The notes under the pieces: model-generated
Told to the model about the DNA's origin: nothing
What the model saw: only the letters and a program-made list of their open reading frames with translations
The model's database searches: none
Source of the DNA: Clostridiales bacterium UBA7573
Lineage (GTDB): Bacteria > Bacillota > Clostridia > Oscillospirales > CAG-272
Direction: 5' to 3'
Length of the DNA stretch: 30,230 nucleotides
Assembly (NCBI GenBank): GCA_002477905.1
Contig: DLLB01000085.1
Location: 1,159 to 31,388, forward strand
Program-made: the position numbers and the translations under genes
Part shown: one piece after another, positions 23,225 through 30,230 of the stretch
Numbering within the stretch: position 1 is the first letter of the stretch
Layout: each line of letters starts with the position of its first letter

Positions 23225-24415
23225 ATGCATGTGATTTATGCGGATAATGCCGCAACCACCAAAATGAGCCGCGTCGCTATCGACGCGATGCTGCCGTATT
23301 TGGAGACGGTGTATGGGAATCCGTCCAGTTTGCATTCTGTGGGGCAGAAAGCGAACGAAGCATTGACCAAGGCACGGGAGGAAATTGCCGCCTGTCTTGG
23401 CTGTTCTCCCAAGGAAATCTATTTCACTTCCGGCGGCAGTGAAGCGGATAATCAGGCGATTCTGTCTGCCGCGGCACTCGGCGAGCGGAAAGGAAAGAAG
23501 CATATTCTTTCCACCGCGTTTGAGCATCACGCGGTCTTGCACACACTGGAAAAATTAAAACAGCGGGGATTTGAAATTGAACTGCTGGACGTGCATGGTT
23601 ATGGGAATATTACGGCGCAGCAGGTCAAAGACGCCATTCGGGACGATACCTGTCTTGTGACCGTCATGTATGCGAACAATGAGATCGGTTCCGTTCTGCC
23701 GATCACGGAGATCGGAAAGGTCTGCAAGGAAAAAGGTGTGATTTTTCACACCGACGCCGTACAGGCGGCGGGGCATCTGCCGATTGATGTCGGCGCACAG
23801 AATATAGATTTACTGTCGCTTTCCGCGCACAAATTCCACGGACCGAAAGGAATCGGCGTGCTGTACGCACGCAAGTGCGTGCCGTTGGTATCCCTCATTG
23901 AGGGTGGTGCGCAGGAGCGCGGTAAACGAGCCGGAACGGAAAATCTGCCTGCAATCATGGGCATGGCGGCAGCGCTTCAGGATGCCTGCGCGCATATGGA
24001 AGAAAACGCCGCCAAAGTTACGGCACTCCGTGATCGTCTTATTGCGGGACTGTCGGAAATCCCGCATTGTGCGCTGAACGGCGATCCGGTCCATCGGCTT
24101 CCCGGAAATGTCAGCTTCTGCTTTGAGGGCATCGAGGGGGAGAGCTTGCTGTTGCTTTTGGATGAGAAGGGGATTTGCGCTTCTTCCGGCTCTGCCTGTA
24201 CTTCCGGTTCGCTGGATCCCAGTCATGTGTTGCTTGCGATCGGCAGAGTGCATGAGATTGCACACGGTTCGCTCCGGCTTTCCTTGTGTGAAACCAACAC
24301 GGAGGAAGAAGTGGATGTGATGCTGAGGGAAATTCCGAAAGTCGTTTCGTATTTGAGAAATATGTCTCCGTTGTGGCGGGACAAAGTGGAAGGAAAGAAG
24401 CCGTTTGTGCTTTAA
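23225..24415 (+). CDS. nifS: Cysteine desulfurase (NifS/IscS group)
   Basis: Removes sulfur from cysteine as an enzyme-bound persulfide and releases alanine. The PLP lysine is Lys203 in 'SAHKFHGPKGIG'. The persulfide cysteine is Cys325 on the mobile loop 'SSGSACTSGSLDPSH', the group I type found in IscS/NifS. Other landmarks are the N-terminal 'YADNAATTKMS', 'SGGSEADNQAI' and 'HTDAVQAAGH'. The 396-residue length fits the family. GGAAAGGA lies before ATG 23225. Its neighbours are the scaffold protein and the tRNA thiolase, the two usual acceptors of this sulfur, and cysK, which makes the substrate. Confidence 0.96.
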   Translation: MHVIYADNAATTKMSRVAIDAMLPYLETVYGNPSSLHSVGQKANEALTKAREEIAACLGCSPKEIYFTSGGSEADNQAILSAAALGERKGKKHILSTAFEHHAVLHTLEKLKQRGFEIELLDVHGYGNITAQQVKDAIRDDTCLVTVMYANNEIGSVLPITEIGKVCKEKGVIFHTDAVQAAGHLPIDVGAQNIDLLSLSAHKFHGPKGIGVLYARKCVPLVSLIEGGAQERGKRAGTENLPAIMGMAAALQDACAHMEENAAKVTALRDRLIAGLSEIPHCALNGDPVHRLPGNVSFCFEGIEGESLLLLLDEKGICASSGSACTSGSLDPSHVLLAIGRVHEIAHGSLRLSLCETNTEEEVDVMLREIPKVVSYLRNMSPLWRDKVEGKKPFVL

Positions 24416-24441
24416 GCGCACCGGATGGGAGGAAGGTAAAG

Positions 24442-24873
24442 ATGGCATTATACAGCGAAAAAGTGATGGATCATTTCAAAAACCCCCGCAATGTGGGCGT
24501 GATTGAAAACGCGGACGGTGTAGGCGAGGTCGGCAACGCCAAATGCGGCGATATTATGAAGATTTATCTGAAGATCGACCAGGATGTGATTACCGATGTA
24601 AAGTTTGAAACATTCGGATGCGGTTCTGCGATTGCGTCCAGTTCTATGGCGACGGAGATGATCAAGGGCAAGCCGGTTTCCGAAGCGTTGCAATTGTCTA
24701 ACAAGGCGGTTGCGGAAGCACTGGACGGACTTCCCGCACATAAAATGCACTGTTCGGTGCTTGCGGAGGAAGCCATCAAGGCGGCGGTGAAGGATTATTA
24801 CGACCGGCATAATATTCCGTATGACGCCTGCAAATTTGCGGATTGCGAAAGCTGTCCGCACTGCCATGAATAA
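24442..24873 (+). CDS. nifU: Fe-S cluster assembly scaffold protein (NifU N-terminal / IscU type)
   Basis: A scaffold on which Fe-S clusters are built with sulfur from NifS. The three conserved ligands are Cys35 in 'NAKCGD' (with Asp37), Cys60 in 'FGCGSAIASSS' and Cys104 in 'HKMHCSVLAEEA'. The start is ATG 24442 after GGGAGGAAGG. At 143 residues it is IscU-like and lacks the C-terminal Nfu domain. The last 15 residues are a Cys/His-rich tail with four cysteines and two histidines that is not part of the IscU core. The final codons overlap the mnmA start by 8 bp. Confidence 0.95.
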   Translation: MALYSEKVMDHFKNPRNVGVIENADGVGEVGNAKCGDIMKIYLKIDQDVITDVKFETFGCGSAIASSSMATEMIKGKPVSEALQLSNKAVAEALDGLPAHKMHCSVLAEEAIKAAVKDYYDRHNIPYDACKFADCESCPHCHE

Positions 24874-25957
24874 GCAGAAAGCTCTGATCGCGATGAGCGG
24901 CGGCGTGGATTCTTCCGTCGCCGCTTATTTGATGAAGCAAGCCGGCTATGACTGCATCGGCGTGACGATGAAATTATTTGATCCTGTGGACGCAGGTGTG
25001 GAGCGGGAAAAGAGTTGTTGCTCGCTTTCCGATGTAGAGGATGCGCGGAGCGTGGCGTATCGGCTGGGGATTCCGTATTATGTGTTCAATTTCACTGCGG
25101 ATTTTCATCGACAGGTGCTGGAGCGGTTCGTCTGCGCTTATGAAAACGGCGCGACGCCGAATCCGTGTATCGATTGTAACCGGTATTTGAAGTTTGACAG
25201 CCTGTATCAAAGAGCGCAGATCCTCGGTTGCGATCGGGTGGCGACCGGACATTATGCCCGGATTGTGCAGGTCGGAAACCGGTATGTTCTGAAAAAGGCG
25301 TTGGACGCAAGCAAGGATCAGAGTTATGTGTTGTATGCGCTGACGTCCTCCCAGCTTGCGCATACGGCGTTCCCGCTCGGAACGCTTTGCAAGTGCGAAA
25401 CCAGACAGATCGCGAAAGAACAGGGCTTTTACAACGCGGACAAGCCGGACAGTCAGGACATTTGCTTTGTGCCGGACGGCGATTACACTGCTTTCATCCG
25501 CCGCTTTACGGGGAAGGATTATCCGGCGGGGGATTTCACGGACGCAAAGGGAAACGTGCTCGGCACACATCGCGGTATCATCTGCTATACGGTCGGACAG
25601 CGGCGCGGACTTGGGATTGCGGCACCACAGCCTTTGTATGTGACCAGGATCTGCCCTGCGGAAAACCGCGTGGTGTTGGGATCAAAGGAGGAATTGCTTT
25701 GCGCGGATTTTGTGGTCAAGGACTGCAATTTTACCGGCTTTGCAACGGTACCGACGCATTTTTCCGCTTCCGTACAGGTGCGCTACCGTGGCGCGGAACA
25801 AGAAGCACAGGTGACGGTGCTCCGGGATACGACCGTGCGGGTGCATCTATGTACGCCGCAATCTGCCGTGACCGTCGGACAGGCGGCGGTATTTTATGAC
25901 GGTGATCTTTTGCTCGGCGGCGGTACTATTGCCGCAGTCGGAGAGGAAGCAATCTGA
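24866..25957 (+). CDS. mnmA: tRNA 2-thiouridine(34) synthase
   Basis: Thiolates the wobble uridine of the tRNAs for Lys, Glu and Gln, using ATP and sulfur passed from the desulfurase. The PP-loop 'AMSGGVDSSVAAY' is at residues about 9-21. The catalytic pair is Cys101 ('NPCIDCNRYLKF') and Cys200 ('DSQDICFVPDGDY'). 'ATGHYARI' and 'HRGIICYTVGQRRGLGI' are further MnmA landmarks. The 363-residue length is normal. ATG 24866 overlaps the nifU stop by 8 bp and has no own ribosome binding site, so translation is probably coupled to nifU. It is the last gene before a strong terminator. Confidence 0.96.
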   Translation: MNKQKALIAMSGGVDSSVAAYLMKQAGYDCIGVTMKLFDPVDAGVEREKSCCSLSDVEDARSVAYRLGIPYYVFNFTADFHRQVLERFVCAYENGATPNPCIDCNRYLKFDSLYQRAQILGCDRVATGHYARIVQVGNRYVLKKALDASKDQSYVLYALTSSQLAHTAFPLGTLCKCETRQIAKEQGFYNADKPDSQDICFVPDGDYTAFIRRFTGKDYPAGDFTDAKGNVLGTHRGIICYTVGQRRGLGIAAPQPLYVTRICPAENRVVLGSKEELLCADFVVKDCNFTGFATVPTHFSASVQVRYRGAEQEAQVTVLRDTTVRVHLCTPQSAVTVGQAAVFYDGDLLLGGGTIAAVGEEAI

Positions 25958-25996
25958 GCAGTTTGGGAAAATAAGCGATTCCTGCAAAAACAGAAC

Positions 25997-26039
25997 ACGT
26001 CCGCAGACCAAGCGATAGGATCTACGGACGTATTTTTTT
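25997..26039 (+). terminator. Intrinsic terminator of the cysK operon, possibly bidirectional
   Basis: ACGTCCG (25997-26003) pairs with CGGACGT (26025-26031), with an inner AGA/TCT and a 13-nt loop. A T7 run follows at 26033-26039. Read on the minus strand, the same hairpin is followed by TTCTGTTTTTG, so it could also end birA transcripts. The 85 bp from 26040 to the birA stop hold only A/T tracts and short weak repeats. Confidence 0.82.
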
Positions 26040-26124
26040 GAAGTAAATTTCCTTTTTGCAAGGGCTTAAAAGGAATGAAGGGATTTTTTTTGCAGGGGTT
26101 CCCATAAAAACGAATTTTTTATTT

Positions 26125-27126
26125 TTAGACGGATGGTTCCGTTTTGTCGCTTTGTTGCCCTAAGAGTCCGCCGTGCAGGGAAATCTCGCCGCAGGCGTAG
26201 GCGCGGACGGTACCGTCGTCATGCCGCAGAAGCAGTGCGGCATGTTCGTCGATGCCGCAAACGGTCGCCTCCCGGCGCGTTTGCCCGCAGAGATAGGAAA
26301 CCCGTTGTCCGGTTAAAAAGCAACGTGCGCGATAGGGCGCGATATGCGTATAGCGCGGCAGGGATGCGTAATAAGCAAAGAACCGTTCCCCGATTTTCGC
26401 AAGCAAAGCTGCCTGTACCCGCGGCGGTGGAAGCTCCTCTAACAACGCCCCCGCAGAGGCACGGATTTCTTCCGGATACCCGTCGGGCGGCGGTGCGAGA
26501 TTGCATCCGAATCCAAGCACAACGGCGGTCTTTCCGTTTGGCAGAGGGACGCTTTCGCTTAAGATGCCGCAGACTTTCTTTTGCTTCCAATATAAGTCGT
26601 TTACCCACTTGATGCCGGGTGAAATGCCGAGAACCGCTTCCGTCGCTTCACAAATGGCAACTGCCGCCGCTACTGTGATCTGCGGAATCATCTGTGCGGG
26701 AAAATCGGGGTACAAAAGGAAGCTGGCGTACATGCCGCAGGCAGGCGGCGAGAAAAAAGCGCGTCCGAGCCGCCCGCGTCCCGCGCTTTGATAACCGGCG
26801 CAGAGGGCGTTGATGGCGGGGTAGCGCGTGGCGCGCGCTTTCAGATATGCGTTGGTGGAGTCGATGTGATGGACCACACGGAGGTGCAGCGGCAGTTTGC
26901 CGGCGATTTCTTTTTGAAAGGCACGGCGGCTTACTCCGCAGGCGCGAAGCGGCAGACAGTAGCCGAGCCACGGCAGATGCCGCACAGCATACCCCGCTGT
27001 GCGTAAGGCTTTTTTCGCGGCGGCAAGCTCCTTTGCCTTGGCATGACAGACAGCGGATAACTCCCGCACCGGAATAAAGTGACCGGGGGCGCGCCGCAGT
27101 GCGTGCAATAACAGATTTTCGTCCAT
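26125..27126 (-). CDS. birA: Biotin-protein ligase / biotin operon repressor
   Basis: Activates biotin with ATP and attaches it to carboxylase subunits, and may repress biotin genes. Residues 1-60 form a winged-helix HTH ('IPVRELSAVCHAKAKELAAA'), so this is the bifunctional form. The ligase domain shows 'HIDSTNAY' (about 87-94), the biotinyl-AMP loop 'GRGRLGRAFFSP' (116-127) and 'KWVNDLYWKQKKVCGILSE' (173-191). The usual KWPND has Val for Pro here. The C-terminal SH3-like domain follows. The start at 27126 is set by GGAGGA just upstream; an in-frame ATG 36 codons earlier lies inside the promoter and is rejected. Length 333 is normal. No biotin synthesis genes are in the window. Confidence 0.94.
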   Translation of the reverse strand: MDENLLLHALRRAPGHFIPVRELSAVCHAKAKELAAAKKALRTAGYAVRHLPWLGYCLPLRACGVSRRAFQKEIAGKLPLHLRVVHHIDSTNAYLKARATRYPAINALCAGYQSAGRGRLGRAFFSPPACGMYASFLLYPDFPAQMIPQITVAAAVAICEATEAVLGISPGIKWVNDLYWKQKKVCGILSESVPLPNGKTAVVLGFGCNLAPPPDGYPEEIRASAGALLEELPPPRVQAALLAKIGERFFAYYASLPRYTHIAPYRARCFLTGQRVSYLCGQTRREATVCGIDEHAALLLRHDDGTVRAYACGEISLHGGLLGQQSDKTEPSV

Positions 27127-27153
27127 ATTTTCCTCCCGCAGATGTTTGTTTTC

Positions 27154-27182
27154 AGTATACTGTGTTTTGGTCCGTTTGTCAA
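27154..27182 (-). promoter_or_regulatory. Sigma-A promoter of birA (minus strand)
   Basis: On the minus strand TTGACA (27182-27177) and TATACT (27159-27154) are separated by 17 bp. The leader to the birA start is only about 20 nt. Confidence 0.75.
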
Positions 27183-27227
27183 GTCTCACGAATACAATCA
27201 TTTGACTGTCTATTTTGTTCAAAACTC

Positions 27228-27256
27228 TTGACAAAACGGTTTTGATATGCTATAAT
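27228..27256 (+). promoter_or_regulatory. Sigma-A promoter of the P-type ATPase gene
   Basis: TTGACA (27228-27233) and TATAAT (27251-27256) are separated by 17 bp. It is divergent from the birA promoter, with 45 bp between the two -35 boxes. The leader is about 25 nt and carries AGGAGAGG. Confidence 0.88.
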
Positions 27257-27287
27257 TTCCACATCTTAAGAAACAGGAGAGGTTCCT

Positions 27288-29933
27288 ATGATGAAAGCCT
27301 ATGAAGAAAGTGCCTCGGACGTACTGGCGCAAATGCAGTCCACGCAAGACGGACTTTCTGCAAACGAAGCCGCGCGGCGGCTTGCGGAAAACGGGAAAAA
27401 TCAACTGAAAGCCGGAAAAAAAGTGTCCCTTGTCCGCAAATTCTTTGCAGAGCTTGCCAATCCGATGATTCTGGTGCTGATCGCCGCGGCGGTGGTATCC
27501 GGCGTGACGGCGGTTTTGCAGAAGGATTCTTTTGCGGATGTGATTATCATTCTCGCGGTGGTGCTCATCAACGCCGTGTTGGGCGTGTATCAGGAGAGCA
27601 AAGCGGAAAAAGCCATTGAGGCGTTGCAGAAAATGGCGCAGGCAAAAAGCCGCGTTCTGCGTGACGGCATTCTCACCATTGTGCCAAGCGAAGAATTGGT
27701 GGTGGGAGATGTCGTTTTGCTGGAAGCCGGAGATGCGGTTCCCGCGGACGGCAGATTACTGGAAAGCGCGTCGCTGAAAGCTGAGGAAGCCGCGCTGACC
27801 GGTGAAAGCGTCCCCGTGAATAAATTTATCGAGTTGATCGGCGCCAAAGAGAAAGAAGTTCCGCTCGGCGATCGGAAAAACATGGTGTACATGGGGAGCA
27901 ATATCGCCTACGGGCGCGGAAAATTTGTGGTGACGGCAACCGGTATGGATACGGAGATGGGCAAGATCGCGTCGGCTCTGGCACAGGCGGAGAAGTCGCA
28001 GACGCCGCTTCAGAAAAAACTGTCGCAGTTGAGCAAAACGCTGACGTATCTGGTGCTTGCTATTTGCGTGGTCATTTTTGCCGTCGGGTTTATCCGCGCG
28101 GGCGCGTTTACCGCAAGCGCGGTGCTGAATTCGTTCATGGTTGCCATCAGTCTCGCGGTCGCCGCCATTCCGGAGGGACTTGCCGCCGTGGTAACGATCG
28201 TGCTGTCGATCGGCGTTACCAATATGAGCCGCAGAAATGCCATCATCCGCAAGCTGACCGCAGTGGAGACGCTTGGATGCGCACAGGTCATTTGCTCGGA
28301 TAAGACCGGTACGCTGACGCAGAACCGGATGACGGTGGTCAAGGATTACGGCACGGATGTCCCGTTACTTGCCAAAGCCATGACGTTGTGCACGGATGCG
28401 GAATTCGATCCGACAGCAGGCTTTGCCAAAGGAGAACCGACCGAATGCGCACTGGTCAACTGGGCGCAGTCGCTTTCTGTCTGCAAGCGGGAGCTTCAGC
28501 AAACACAACCGCGCGTAGCGGAAGCGCCGTTTGACAGCGTGCGGAAAATGATGTCTACCTTGCACAAAGACGCGGATGGCGTGATGCAGTTTACCAAAGG
28601 CGCACCGGATGAAATTCTTGCGCGTTGTACGCAGATTTACAAAGACGGCGCGCCGCAGCCGATGACAGATGCCGACCGGCAGGCGATTCTTGCGGAAAAC
28701 CGGCAAATGGCGCAAAGCGCACTGCGCGTGCTCGCTGCGGCATATCGAAGCTATCCGGCGTTGCCCGCCGATCTGACGCCCGCCTCGCTGGAGCAGGATC
28801 TGTGCTATCTTGGCATGGTTGGTATGATTGATCCGGTACGTCCGGAGGTGAAAGCCGCGATTGCGGAATGTAAATCCGCGGGTATCCGTCCGATCATGAT
28901 TACCGGCGACCATGTGGACACTGCCAGCGCCATCGGGCGGGAGCTTGGGATTCTTTCCGACGGAGAAGAAGCGCTGACCGGCGCGGAGCTTTCCGCCATG
29001 GACGACGAAACGTTCCAACGGGAATTTCAGAAGGTCAGCGTCTATGCGCGGGTACAGCCGGAGCATAAAACGCGGATTGTCAACGCTTGGCGAAATGCGG
29101 GCTATGTGACCGCAATGACCGGCGACGGCGTCAACGACGCTCCTTCCATCAAATCTGCCGACATCGGCATCGGTATGGGAATTACCGGTACGGACGTGAC
29201 GAAAAATGTAGCGGATATGGTGCTTGCCGACGATAATTTTGCCACCATTGTGGGAGCGGTGGAGGAAGGCAGACGGATCTACGATAATATCCGGAAAGCC
29301 ATTCAGTTTTTGCTTGGTTCCAATTTAAGTGAAGTGCTGTCAATCTTTTTCGCGACGATGCTTGGATTTACGATTCTGGAACCGGTGCATCTCTTGTGGA
29401 TCAACCTTGTCACCGACTGCTTTCCCGCGCTTGCGCTCGGTATGGAATACGCGGAATCCAATCTGATGCGCCGTGCGCCGCGCTCGTCCAAAGACAGCGT
29501 GTTCTCCGGTGGCATGGGAATTGATATTGCTTACCAAGGCGTGGTGCTGACGGTGCTCACCATGGCGGCATATTTCATCGGACATTTCTTGGAAGCCGGA
29601 AACTTTGCCATCACGAATTCCGCAGACGGTACGACCATGGCGTTTTTGACGATGAGCATGGCGGAAATGTTCCACAGCTTTAACCTGCGCTCTCAGCGCG
29701 GCAGTTTGTTCACAGTCAAGCGGCAGAATCGCTTGCTGAACATTGCGGCGGTCGTCAGTCTTGCCTGCACGACGCTTGTCATCTATGTGCCGTTTTTGTC
29801 TGACGCGTTCGGCTTTACCCATATCAGTCTGACCGAATATCTGGTCGCACTGGCACTTGCCGTTCTGGTGATCCCGATTGTGGAACTGGTCAAGTGGATA
29901 CAGCGCAAATTGAAAAAATACAGCAGCGTGTGA
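27288..29933 (+). CDS. P2-type cation ATPase, probably calcium-exporting
   Basis: An 881-residue membrane pump. The order is a cation-ATPase N-terminal domain, TM1-2 ('NPMILVLIAAAVVSGV'), the actuator with TGES at 171-174, TM3-4 with 'AAIPEGLAAVVTIVLS', the phosphorylation motif DKTGTLT with Asp338, the nucleotide domain ('FTKGAPDEI'), 'MTGDGVNDAPSIKSADIGI' at about 610-628, then six C-terminal helices with 'LLWINLVTDCFPALALGME'. Glu in the PEGL motif of TM4 and Asn/Asp in TM6 are cation ligands in SERCA-like (P2A/B) pumps, which supports Ca2+; Mn2+ or other ions cannot be excluded. Length fits bacterial SERCA-like pumps. Initiation may be at 27288 or the next ATG (27291). Monocistronic, with a terminator after the stop. 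Confidence 0.93.
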   Translation: MMKAYEESASDVLAQMQSTQDGLSANEAARRLAENGKNQLKAGKKVSLVRKFFAELANPMILVLIAAAVVSGVTAVLQKDSFADVIIILAVVLINAVLGVYQESKAEKAIEALQKMAQAKSRVLRDGILTIVPSEELVVGDVVLLEAGDAVPADGRLLESASLKAEEAALTGESVPVNKFIELIGAKEKEVPLGDRKNMVYMGSNIAYGRGKFVVTATGMDTEMGKIASALAQAEKSQTPLQKKLSQLSKTLTYLVLAICVVIFAVGFIRAGAFTASAVLNSFMVAISLAVAAIPEGLAAVVTIVLSIGVTNMSRRNAIIRKLTAVETLGCAQVICSDKTGTLTQNRMTVVKDYGTDVPLLAKAMTLCTDAEFDPTAGFAKGEPTECALVNWAQSLSVCKRELQQTQPRVAEAPFDSVRKMMSTLHKDADGVMQFTKGAPDEILARCTQIYKDGAPQPMTDADRQAILAENRQMAQSALRVLAAAYRSYPALPADLTPASLEQDLCYLGMVGMIDPVRPEVKAAIAECKSAGIRPIMITGDHVDTASAIGRELGILSDGEEALTGAELSAMDDETFQREFQKVSVYARVQPEHKTRIVNAWRNAGYVTAMTGDGVNDAPSIKSADIGIGMGITGTDVTKNVADMVLADDNFATIVGAVEEGRRIYDNIRKAIQFLLGSNLSEVLSIFFATMLGFTILEPVHLLWINLVTDCFPALALGMEYAESNLMRRAPRSSKDSVFSGGMGIDIAYQGVVLTVLTMAAYFIGHFLEAGNFAITNSADGTTMAFLTMSMAEMFHSFNLRSQRGSLFTVKRQNRLLNIAAVVSLACTTLVIYVPFLSDAFGFTHISLTEYLVALALAVLVIPIVELVKWIQRKLKKYSSV

Positions 29934-29979
29934 AAGCGCAAACAAAAAGGATGCTTTGAAAGGGTGTCACCATTAGGGA

Positions 29980-30013
29980 AACAGGCGTAGGCGAAAAGCT
30001 TACGCCTGTTTTC
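29980..30013 (+). terminator. Intrinsic terminator after the P-type ATPase gene
   Basis: AACAGGCGTA (29980-29989) pairs with TACGCCTGTT (30001-30010), with an inner GC/GC, and TTTTCTTG follows. It ends 8 bp before the stop codon of the convergent recombinase gene and may serve both genes. Confidence 0.8.
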
Positions 30014-30020
30014 TTGTCTT

Positions 30021-30230
30021 TTACGGCAACTCTATTTCACCTATGTGGGTTAAAAATATCGTTACTGTTCTTTTGTATCCGCTTTCAGTTTTTACCTTTT
30101 CAGAAACAATAATTTTTTCTATTAACAATCTTACTATTTCGGGAGTAAGTTTCTTTATTCTTCCCGCTTTGACAACAATGGAAACAAAATTATTTATATT
30201 GTCGTTTATCTCGTCATAGCGTTCTATTTC
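30021..30230 (-). CDS. C-terminal fragment of a serine recombinase (5' end outside window)
   Basis: On the minus strand the frame is open from the right edge to TAA at 30023-30021 and gives 69 residues. The pattern 'NNFVSIVVKAGRIKKLTPEI' ... 'RLLIEKIIVSEKVKT' ... 'IFLTHIGEIELP' matches my knowledge of the C-terminal (DUF4368-like) segment of large serine recombinases carried by clostridial transposons and integrative elements: basic helix, 'LTPEI', 'IEKIIV', then a beta strand ending 'IGEIEL'. The catalytic domain would lie beyond the window. The stretch is visibly richer in A and T than everything to its left, which fits acquired DNA. The family call rests on a short region, so it is probable rather than certain. 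Confidence 0.68.
   Translation of the reverse strand, partial: EIERYDEINDNINNFVSIVVKAGRIKKLTPEIVRLLIEKIIVSEKVKTESGYKRTVTIFLTHIGEIELP

Noticed and set aside
27127..27234. Upstream extension of birA by 36 codons
   Set aside because: It would start inside the divergent promoter region and past the birA promoter; GGAGGA points to 27126.

Overview
The window looks like a chromosomal segment of a Gram-positive anaerobe of class Clostridia (Bacillota), probably an uncultured gut-type species. Reasons: strong AGGAGG-type ribosome binding sites, consensus sigma-A promoters (TTGACA / TATAAT, 16-17 bp spacers), lipoprotein-type binding proteins, a type III glutamine synthetase, and the clostridial gene order cysK-nifS-nifU-mnmA. 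The species cannot be named from sequence alone. No rRNA, tRNA or CRISPR was seen.

Layout. (1) 1-7665: tail of an unknown gene, then a five-gene oligopeptide ABC importer (lipoprotein, two permeases, two ATPases). A hairpin after the binding-protein gene and a terminator-like hairpin after the last gene frame the unit. (2) 7749-14990: one 2413-residue secreted subtilisin-like protease with PA, Ig-like and BspA-type leucine-rich repeat regions and a C-terminal membrane anchor. (3) 15181-17737: a polar amino-acid ABC importer under a consensus promoter. Its binding protein is the most unusual object here: the C-terminal half of the family fold precedes the N-terminal half, a circular permutation. 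(4) 17782-21955: type III glutamine synthetase and an ammonium channel fused to a P-II domain, behind a promoter and a leader with two successive terminator-like hairpins. (5) 21997-26039: cysK-nifS-nifU-mnmA (cysteine synthesis, desulfuration, Fe-S scaffold, tRNA thiolation) behind a promoter carrying two copies of a 19-bp dyad operator. (6) 26125-29933: birA on the minus strand and a calcium-type P2 ATPase on the plus strand, from divergent promoters. (7) 30021-30230: an AT-rich end holding the C-terminus of a serine recombinase on the minus strand, probably the edge of a mobile element.

How the genes may fit together (inference): the secreted protease could release peptides, the Opp system and the amino-acid importer take up the products, and glutamine synthetase with the ammonium channel assimilates nitrogen. 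The cysK-mnmA block handles cysteine sulfur. The strongest items for follow-up are the permuted binding protein, the glnN leader, the paired cysK operators, the Amt/P-II fusion lacking the usual modifiable tyrosine, and the recombinase edge.
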